Positions 1 to 4,939 of a stretch of DNA of 6,738 nucleotides are shown piece after piece. The notes under the pieces are model-generated. The model searched no databases, was not told the DNA's origin, and worked only from the letters and a program-made list of their open reading frames with translations. This DNA comes from Clostridia bacterium. Its GTDB lineage: Bacteria; Bacillota_A; Clostridia; Christensenellales; CAG-138. The DNA is taken from positions 1 to 6,738 of the forward strand of contig JAFUDD010000327.1 of the NCBI GenBank assembly GCA_017459315.1. The letters are read 5' to 3'. Both the position numbers and the translations under genes were made by a program. Each line of letters starts with the position of its first letter. The first letter of the stretch is position 1.

Positions 1-237
1 CGTGACCGTGCCGACGGTGTCATAGACGGAGCAGAAGCCCGCAGGCTGCGGCAGCACCTCGCGGTCGAGCCAGTTGACGATCTCCTGTTCCGGCAGGCTG
101 TACGCTGGGTTCGGCTCGGCAACCTTGCGGATGCATATCGAGTCGCGGCAGTCGCCCGCGACGGCACACAATTCCGTTTCGCCCTCGTTCGGTACCGTGA
201 ACGTAAACACATGCCGCCCGATCAATTCGGAAAAGCG
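1..237 (-). pseudogene. C-terminal continuation of the GH2 gene beyond the in-frame stop
   Basis: In the same frame as the GH2 gene, 79 codons stay open from the TAA at 240-238 to the window edge. The translation begins RFSELIGRHVFTF and later has NPAYSLPEQE, NWLD and FCSVYDTVG. I recognise this pattern from the C-terminal regions of clostridial GH2 enzymes, where a strand with LYVNGK is followed by an Ig-like fold and then a NWxD...YSIxD stretch. The usual residue at the stop position is Lys, so AAA to TAA, a single base change, would explain the break. No ATG or ribosome binding site was seen that would start this part separately, so it is probably not translated on its own. A true nonsense mutation and a sequencing or assembly error fit equally well. 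The gene continues outside the window. Confidence 0.8.
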
Positions 238-1974
238 TTAGCCGTTGATGTACAGCGTCACATCCGGCTGATTGGAATAAACCGTAACGACGGTCATGTC
301 CTCGGCGCGGTCGATGTAGCGCCGCCCGCAAACATGCACAAACGGCTCCTTCGACCAGTACGCCTGATAAAGATAGAATGCGTCCTTTTTCGTTTTCCGG
401 TCGAACGTGATAAGCCCCTTGCCGTTGCGCCCGGGCGTACCGCCCTCGTTTCGCGCGTCGGCGGCAAAGTCGAACATATTCCAGACGAACCCGCCCCAAA
501 GGTACGGACGGGAAGCGAACATTTCCAGCATCTTTTGGTGATACGCCGCCTGATACTGCTCGGTATAGTCCCCGCGCACCGGCTTTGCGGTCTGCCATTG
601 CAAAAAGGCGTCCGCGCCGTACTCGGTCAAAGCAAGCGGCTTATCGGGGTGCGCCGCATGGAAATCGTCCAAAAACACGCCGTTCTGCTCCGCCGTGCCG
701 AGATACCACCCGAAATACAGGTTATAGCCGATCACATCGGGGACGTCATGCAGCGGCGAATCCGTCGGCAGCATAAATGCGTTGGCAATCGCGGTCGGGC
801 GCGACGGATCGAGCGCGTGGGCAAGCTCGTTAACATACTGATGCTCCCGATACAGTTCCTCCGACCAGCCGGACGCGGTGATTTCGTTGGACAGCGCCCA
901 GCACGCGATGCAGGCGTGATGCTCGTTCTGATGGATCAGTTCGCAAAGCTGCTGTTCGGCGCTGCGGTTCGCGCCGGGCATGTGCTCGGAGATATACGGG
1001 ATCTCCGCCCAGACGATCAGACCGAGCCGGTCGCAAAGGTCATACACATATGGATCGTGCTGATAGTGTGCAAGCCGCACCGCATTTGCGCCCATTTCCC
1101 GGATCAGTGCGAAATCCTCGTCGTGCATCGTCCGTGTCAGCGCATTGCCGACACCCTCCCGATCCTGATGGCGGCTGACGCCGCGCAGCGGATAGGAACG
1201 GCCGTTGAGGAAAAAACCTTTTTGGGGATCGAACGCAAACGTCCGGCAGCCGAAGCAAAGCGAAATCTCATCCGTCAGCTTGCCGTCCTGATAGACCGAC
1301 GCGGTCACGCGATACAAAAACGGATCTTCAAGACCGTCCCAAAGATGCGGATGCGGGATCGAAACCGTCACGCGCTCGCCCTCGGCTTCGGTGACGAACG
1401 CGCCCGAAGCGTCCTCGGTGATGCGATACACGATACGGTCATAAAAATCGTCTACATTGGAGCGAAGGTACAGGTCCGCATTCTCGCCCGCCATGCTGCA
1501 GATCGCAAGGACGCCGGGGTTGCCGTCGCGGTCGAACGCAAAGTGACACGACGGCACGATGATCAGATTCACATCGCGGTAGATACCGCCGTAGAACGTG
1601 AAGTCGGCGCGCTGCGGGTAGACCGTATCGCTGTATCCGTTATCGACCTCGACGCGCAGCCCGTTCTCTTCCCGGAGCGCATCGGTGATCTCAATGCGAA
1701 ATGTGGCATAGCCGCCCGCGTGCTCACCGCAAAGAATACCGTTGACGAACACCCTTGCCACGGTGTTGACGCCCAAAAACTCCAAATACACCCGGTCGTC
1801 CGGCTTCCGTTCCGGCACGGACAGCGGGCGCGTATACGTGCAGACGCCGCGGTAATAATCGTTGCCCCCGTCGGCGCCGTCGAGCGCATTCCACGTATGA
1901 GGCAGTGTGACGGGCATGGGTACGCCTTCCTGATAAAACGTCCACCGATCCTTGAGGGGAATGATCGTTCTCAT
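238..1974 (-). CDS. Glycoside hydrolase family 2 enzyme, cut short by an in-frame TAA
   Basis: This is a retaining exo-glycosidase of family GH2 (beta-galactosidase/beta-glucuronidase type), probably cytoplasmic since no signal peptide is visible. Domains in order are a jelly-roll sugar-binding domain (about residues 10-140, with LPHTWN and NDYYRG), an Ig-like domain (about 145-245) and a TIM barrel (about 250-545, with GVSRHQDREG). The acid/base Glu is E364 in LSNE and the nucleophile is E451 in LTEYG. N517-G-K519 aligns with the N-x-K motif of beta-glucuronidase, but similar NxKG stretches also occur in GH2 beta-galactosidases, so the substrate is open. The start is set by AAAGGA 7 nt upstream. 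It is the third gene of the HAD-GH3-GH2 leftward set, 72 nt after GH3. The product is 578 aa and ends in TLYING, inside a fourth beta-sandwich domain; the frame continues to the window edge after the stop. The catalytic core is intact, so activity is possible but not assured. Confidence 0.92.
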   Translation of the reverse strand: MRTIIPLKDRWTFYQEGVPMPVTLPHTWNALDGADGGNDYYRGVCTYTRPLSVPERKPDDRVYLEFLGVNTVARVFVNGILCGEHAGGYATFRIEITDALREENGLRVEVDNGYSDTVYPQRADFTFYGGIYRDVNLIIVPSCHFAFDRDGNPGVLAICSMAGENADLYLRSNVDDFYDRIVYRITEDASGAFVTEAEGERVTVSIPHPHLWDGLEDPFLYRVTASVYQDGKLTDEISLCFGCRTFAFDPQKGFFLNGRSYPLRGVSRHQDREGVGNALTRTMHDEDFALIREMGANAVRLAHYQHDPYVYDLCDRLGLIVWAEIPYISEHMPGANRSAEQQLCELIHQNEHHACIACWALSNEITASGWSEELYREHQYVNELAHALDPSRPTAIANAFMLPTDSPLHDVPDVIGYNLYFGWYLGTAEQNGVFLDDFHAAHPDKPLALTEYGADAFLQWQTAKPVRGDYTEQYQAAYHQKMLEMFASRPYLWGGFVWNMFDFAADARNEGGTPGRNGKGLITFDRKTKKDAFYLYQAYWSKEPFVHVCGRRYIDRAEDMTVVTVYSNQPDVTLYING

Positions 1975-1981
1975 GGTAATA

Positions 1982-1987
1982 TCCTTT
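1982..1987 (-). promoter_or_regulatory. Ribosome binding site of GH2
   Basis: AAAGGA on the minus strand is 7 nt before the GH2 ATG at 1974. The core AAAGG can pair with CCTTT at 1997-1993 in a small hairpin with a 5-nt loop, which might lower translation. Confidence 0.75.
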
Positions 1988-2001
1988 CCGATAAAGGCGG
2001 C

Positions 2002-2020
2002 GGAACGCGGTTTGCGTCCC
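2002..2020 (-). other. Hairpin in the GH3-GH2 intergenic spacer
   Basis: The minus-strand RNA can form a 7-bp stem, GGGACGC with GCGUUCC (one G-U pair), around an AAACC loop. It is not followed by a U-run, so it is not a convincing intrinsic terminator. It may slow exonucleases or set a processing point that separates GH3 and GH2 expression. Nothing else coding is visible in the 72-nt spacer. Confidence 0.4.
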
Positions 2021-2046
2021 TACCGAAAGTCCTTATCCTGTTTTTC

Positions 2047-3837
2047 TTAAAAATGTGTGTCCATCATGCCGCAGAACGCATCGACGGGGCTGACGCCCAT
2101 GAACGGGCTTTCACCCTCGATCTTGCGGACGAACGCCTTGACCGACGAATCCGATGCATCGTAGCAGTTGATGAAGTTTTTGATCTGCGGCACATCCGCG
2201 AGGTGGAACGGGCAGTTGAAGGAAGCAAAGATGACCGGCAGCTCGTTGACATACCACGGATTGTCCCAGCCGCCCTTGCTGATCGCCCATTCGAGCCGCT
2301 GCGTGGTCCGCATCGTTGCGGAAACGTTCGCAACACAAATCACCAGATCGTAAGAACCCGTCAGCGCCTCGATGCTGTTCTTCATACCGTATGCGCCCTT
2401 CTTTTTGAGGCTCTTGGAAAACTCGGTGCGCTGCTCGGTCGTCATGCCCGCCATCGCTTTCATGATCTTTTCCATCGGATCCTCGTAGATCGTGACCACA
2501 TGTCCGCGCGCTTCAAGCTCAGCTTTCAGCGTGTTGTACAGCTTGCTGCCGTCCGCGCCCATGCCCGCCATCGCAACGATGGGGCTCGGCTTCGGGCCGA
2601 CCGGCACGATCAGCACGCGCTTCTTATCCGTGACCGGGAAGATGTTCTCGCCCACCTGCTTGACGAGCGTGATCGCCTTTTCGGAAACCTCCTCGGCAAC
2701 CTGCTTATGCGCTGCGCAGCCGATCACGTCGAGGCCTTCCTTGGGCGGGAACTTATCCTCGGAATAATGCATCAGCCCGGCGAGCACTTTCAAGCCGAGA
2801 ATGCGGGCGAGCGCATCGTGCAGGCGCTGTTCGGTCAGCCGTCCGTCATGCAGGGCGTCGGTCATGTAGCGAACGTCCTCTTCGTAATCATTATAGAACA
2901 GGAACATATCGCAGCCCGCCATGATCGACTGCGGCACCAGCTCGCTGCGCTTGGCGCGGCCGGCAAGGCCGACCATGTGGCTTGCGTCGGACACGATGAG
3001 GCCGTTGAACCCGAGCTGTCCGCGAAGAAGGTCGGTTAAGATTTCCTTGGACAGCGTCGCCGGAACGTATTCGTCGTCCTTCATCGAAGGGTTGAACTTT
3101 TTCTGATAAGCCGGCATCATGATATGACCGGGCATCAGCGACTGCACGCCCGCGTCGATCATGCCGCGATAGACTTTGCCGTAGGACGCATCCCATTCCT
3201 CGCAGGAAAGGGAATTGACGCTCGTCGCGATGTGCGGGTCGCGCTCGTCTACGCCGTCGCCGGGAAAGTGCTTCATCGCGCAGAGGATGCCGCTTTCCGA
3301 AATGCCGCGAAAGTATTCGAGGGACAGTTCCAGCACCTTGTCGGGATCGTTGCCCCAGGCGCGCGTGGAGATGGCAGGATTGTGCCAGTTATAGGTGATA
3401 TCGACGATCGGAGAGAACGCCCAGTTGGAGCCGGTCGCCTTGGTCTCTCTGCCGCAGATCTGCCCAAGCTGATAGGCATACTTCGGATCGCCGGTTGCCG
3501 CAACTTTGATTTCCTGTCCGACGTTTGTGCCGTCGCTCGAAGCGCCGTTGCCGCCCGCCTCGACGTTGACCGCCGACAAAACGGGGATCTTGCTGTACCG
3601 CTGGAAATAGCGGTTCATGTTCCACATCTCCATGCGAGAGCGCGGGTTGAAGCGGATGCCGCCCATCTGCATGGTTTCGGCTTCCTCCTTGACCGCGGCT
3701 TCATCGTCGCCCGCGCCGGTGAGGTGGATAAACAGCTGCTTGATCTTCTGCTCCTCTGTCATCGCGGCAATCGTTTCCTCGACCCACGTGATCTGCTCAT
3801 CGTTCAGATAAAACGGTTTTGCTTTCAGATTAACCAT
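2047..3837 (-). CDS. Glycoside hydrolase family 3, two-domain, NagZ-like (beta-N-acetylhexosaminidase type)
   Basis: This protein of 596 aa has the GH3 TIM barrel (about residues 15-355) followed by an alpha/beta GH3 C-terminal domain (about 380-590). The nucleophile is D284 in IVSDAS. KHFPGDG at 189-195 corresponds to the NagZ signature KHFPGHG, with Asp in place of His at 194. D200-P-H202 lines up, at identical spacing, with the Asp-Ser-His dyad that serves as general acid/base in Bacillus subtilis NagZ. That favours an N-acetylhexosaminidase or related phosphorolytic enzyme over a classical beta-glucosidase. The length is near that of two-domain NagZ (about 640 aa) and well above single-domain NagZ (about 340). 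No signal peptide or membrane segment is visible, so it is likely cytoplasmic. The ATG is preceded by AAGGAG at 7 nt, and this site sits inside the last codons of the HAD gene, 2 nt separating stop and start. Exact substrate is unknown. Confidence 0.9.
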   Translation of the reverse strand: MVNLKAKPFYLNDEQITWVEETIAAMTEEQKIKQLFIHLTGAGDDEAAVKEEAETMQMGGIRFNPRSRMEMWNMNRYFQRYSKIPVLSAVNVEAGGNGASSDGTNVGQEIKVAATGDPKYAYQLGQICGRETKATGSNWAFSPIVDITYNWHNPAISTRAWGNDPDKVLELSLEYFRGISESGILCAMKHFPGDGVDERDPHIATSVNSLSCEEWDASYGKVYRGMIDAGVQSLMPGHIMMPAYQKKFNPSMKDDEYVPATLSKEILTDLLRGQLGFNGLIVSDASHMVGLAGRAKRSELVPQSIMAGCDMFLFYNDYEEDVRYMTDALHDGRLTEQRLHDALARILGLKVLAGLMHYSEDKFPPKEGLDVIGCAAHKQVAEEVSEKAITLVKQVGENIFPVTDKKRVLIVPVGPKPSPIVAMAGMGADGSKLYNTLKAELEARGHVVTIYEDPMEKIMKAMAGMTTEQRTEFSKSLKKKGAYGMKNSIEALTGSYDLVICVANVSATMRTTQRLEWAISKGGWDNPWYVNELPVIFASFNCPFHLADVPQIKNFINCYDASDSSVKAFVRKIEGESPFMGVSPVDAFCGMMDTHF

Positions 3838-3839
3838 GC

Positions 3840-4694
3840 TTATTCTCCTTTGTTTTCAAAATTGCGGGAAAACGCTTCCATGCGTTCGGCCTGCACCGTT
3901 TTATATTCGTCCGCAAGGAAGATGTCCAAATACTTGTCCTTCAGCAGCGCCCAGCTTTCACCCTCGTGCCGCGTCAGAATCGGGTAGTACCAAACGCCGT
4001 TCGATTCCGACGCGTTTACATCCGGGTACGCGTCGCCGATCATCAGCACGTTTTCTTTTTGATAGCCCTTTTCGAGCATCCGGGCGATGCACTCGTCTTT
4101 GGTCCCGATCTCCTGGCTCGTCATCACGGACAGATAGCGAAGCAGATCGTAGGCGCCCCATTCCTCCTCGAGCGCCGCGATGTTTGAGCTGGAAATCACC
4201 GCGATATCGACCTTGTCCAGCGCATAATCGAGCGTTTCGCGCACGTTGTCAAACGGCGGCTTGTCGTCCGTCGTAACGGCGGAGATGCGCTCGTTCAGCG
4301 CAAGGGACCAACGAAGCGCCTTTTTCAAAAGCGGATTATCGGACCTTTCGATCTCGGTCTTTAAGCTCTTGTTGGAAAGATCGCCTTTGCGGAGCCACAT
4401 CCGGTAGCCGGCGCGCTCGTCCGGATCGGTGTAAAGGTAAACGCCCTCCATGCGGGTCAGCATTTCGTCGAGCGCCAAAAAGCGATTCACGCCGCGGCTC
4501 TTTTCATATAAGTTAATGTCGTTCCAGACCTTCTGCACCTCTTCCGCGTGCGCCTGAAGGTTCCATTCTTCGATGAAGCTGTAGCCGTGGCAGCGGTTAT
4601 GCTTGACGTTCATCGCGTCAATCACAGTGCCATCCGAGTCGATACAGATCAGTTTTTCGTGCTGCGGCACAAATGCGTCGATGGTTTGCAGCAT
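3840..4694 (-). CDS. HAD-superfamily hydrolase (phosphatase-like)
   Basis: This 284-aa protein carries all four haloacid-dehalogenase motifs: motif I D19-S-D21-G-T (nucleophile D19), motif II at S168 in AVISSSN, motif III at K199 in GTKDE, and motif IV GDAYPD with D221 and D225. The segment of about 140 residues between motifs I and II is a large C1-type cap. The family hydrolyses phosphate esters with Mg2+, and sugar phosphates are the natural guess in this setting. The DSDG...DxMxxKH beginning resembles, from memory, an uncharacterised clostridial HAD clade. A longer frame opens at 4784, but I chose 4694 because AAGGGGG lies 7 nt before it and the extra 30 residues have no HAD character. 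It is the first gene of the leftward operon and its final codons hold the ribosome binding site of GH3, which suggests translational coupling. The true substrate cannot be read from sequence. Confidence 0.87.
   Translation of the reverse strand: MLQTIDAFVPQHEKLICIDSDGTVIDAMNVKHNRCHGYSFIEEWNLQAHAEEVQKVWNDINLYEKSRGVNRFLALDEMLTRMEGVYLYTDPDERAGYRMWLRKGDLSNKSLKTEIERSDNPLLKKALRWSLALNERISAVTTDDKPPFDNVRETLDYALDKVDIAVISSSNIAALEEEWGAYDLLRYLSVMTSQEIGTKDECIARMLEKGYQKENVLMIGDAYPDVNASESNGVWYYPILTRHEGESWALLKDKYLDIFLADEYKTVQAERMEAFSRNFENKGE
3845..3850 (-). promoter_or_regulatory. Ribosome binding site of GH3, inside the HAD coding end
   Basis: AAGGAG on the minus strand lies 7 nt before the GH3 ATG at 3837 and within the last codons of the HAD gene, whose TAA is at 3842-3840. 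Ribosomes finishing HAD would be next to the GH3 start, which fits coupled translation. Confidence 0.85.
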
Positions 4695-4701
4695 ACTGCA
4701 T

Positions 4702-4708
4702 CCCCCTT
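4702..4708 (-). promoter_or_regulatory. Ribosome binding site that fixes the HAD start
   Basis: AAGGGGG on the minus strand ends 7 nt before the ATG at 4694, the same spacing as the other three genes. It argues for this start and against the in-frame ATG at 4784. Confidence 0.75.
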
Positions 4709-4726
4709 TTTCAATTTCTTGTAAAG

Positions 4727-4735
4727 AGCATAGCA
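4727..4735 (-). promoter_or_regulatory. Candidate extended -10 promoter of the HAD-GH3-GH2 operon
   Basis: On the minus strand TGCTATGCT gives an extended -10 (TGn) with TATGCT, 4/6 to TATAAT. The hexamer 17 bp upstream, TAGGAA, is only 3/6 to TTGACA. Transcription would begin near 4720 and leave about 26 nt of leader before the HAD ATG. This is the best candidate in the leftward direction but clearly weaker than the opposite promoter, so it may need an activator. Confidence 0.35.
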
Positions 4736-4758
4736 AAACAAAGGCCGCTTTCCTATCC

Positions 4759-4880
4759 GAACATTCGCTTTTGGAATCGGTCATTTGCTTTTCTCTCGAA
4801 ATTTTCGCAGCAACGGCAGTGCCCGTTTCCGCCCTGTACCCGGCAAAATCGCAAAATTACGAACGCAAAAGCGAATATTC
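4759..4880. repeat. Inverted repeat with 15-bp arms in the divergent control region
   Basis: The left arm at 4759-4773 reads GAACATTCGCTTTTG. The right arm at 4866-4880 is its inverted copy with one mismatch (14/15). The arms are about 107 bp apart, centre to centre. A third related copy, CATTTGCTTTT at 4782-4792, is a direct repeat of the left arm, offset by 20 bp. Together they look like binding sites of a transcription factor that could loop DNA between the two promoters. The right arm sits just upstream of the GHL6 -35. No regulator gene is present to name the factor. Confidence 0.55.
4771..4785 (+). promoter_or_regulatory. cre-like site (CcpA catabolite control), candidate
   Basis: TTGGAATCGGTCATT fits 9 of the 10 fixed positions of the Bacillus cre consensus WTGNAANCGNWNNCW; the mismatch is T for C at position 14. 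It lies between the two promoters in front of sugar-degradation genes, where catabolite control would be expected. It overlaps the end of the left repeat arm. The consensus is degenerate and chance matches are common. Confidence 0.35.
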
Positions 4881-4883
4881 CGA

Positions 4884-4912
4884 TTTACTTTCTCTTTACA
4901 GCCCCCTACAAT
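4884..4912 (+). promoter_or_regulatory. Sigma-A-type promoter of the GHL6 gene
   Basis: TTTACT at 4884-4889 (4/6 to TTGACA) and TACAAT at 4907-4912 (5/6 to TATAAT) are separated by exactly 17 bp. Transcription would start near 4919, giving a leader of about 20 nt before the ATG at 4940. It lies in an AT-rich intergenic region in the correct orientation, and the right arm of the 15-bp inverted repeat ends just 3 bp upstream of the -35. Confidence 0.7.
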
Positions 4913-4926
4913 AGAGTTATCAAAAG

Positions 4927-4932
4927 AAGGAG
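4927..4932 (+). promoter_or_regulatory. Ribosome binding site of the GHL6 gene
   Basis: AAGGAG, part of the longer AGAAGGAG, stands 7 nt before the ATG at 4940. It decides the start of a gene that has no stop within the window. Confidence 0.85.
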
Positions 4933-4939
4933 CGGCGAT

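Noticed and set aside
238..240. TAA read as a sense codon, or programmed readthrough
   Set aside because: Both upstream genes of the same operon end in TAA, and known bacterial recoding mainly uses TGA or TAG with special downstream structure, none of which is seen.
2002..2020. The intergenic hairpin as an intrinsic terminator
   Set aside because: The minus-strand stem is followed by GCCGCC rather than a run of U, and the GH2 gene continues in the same direction with its own ribosome binding site.
211..3039. A 942-codon open frame on the plus strand opposite GH2 and GH3
   Set aside because: It is antisense to two clear enzymes, has no domain signal, is rich in Arg, Ala, Val and His as expected from the reverse of GC-rich codons, crosses the gene boundary, and has no good ribosome binding site. 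It is a by-product of base composition.
4695..4784. A 30-residue N-terminal extension of the HAD protein from the ATG at 4784
   Set aside because: The ATG at 4694 has AAGGGGG at 7 nt and leads straight into HAD motif I; the extension has no family similarity and would cover the candidate promoter.
4796..4808. CGAAATTTTCG as a LacI-type operator palindrome
   Set aside because: The arms are only 5 bp, lack the usual central CG, and the symmetry does not extend outward.
4603..4914. A 103-codon plus-strand frame across the HAD start and the intergenic region
   Set aside because: It overlaps the HAD start antisense, has a biased Ser/Cys-rich composition and no ribosome binding site.
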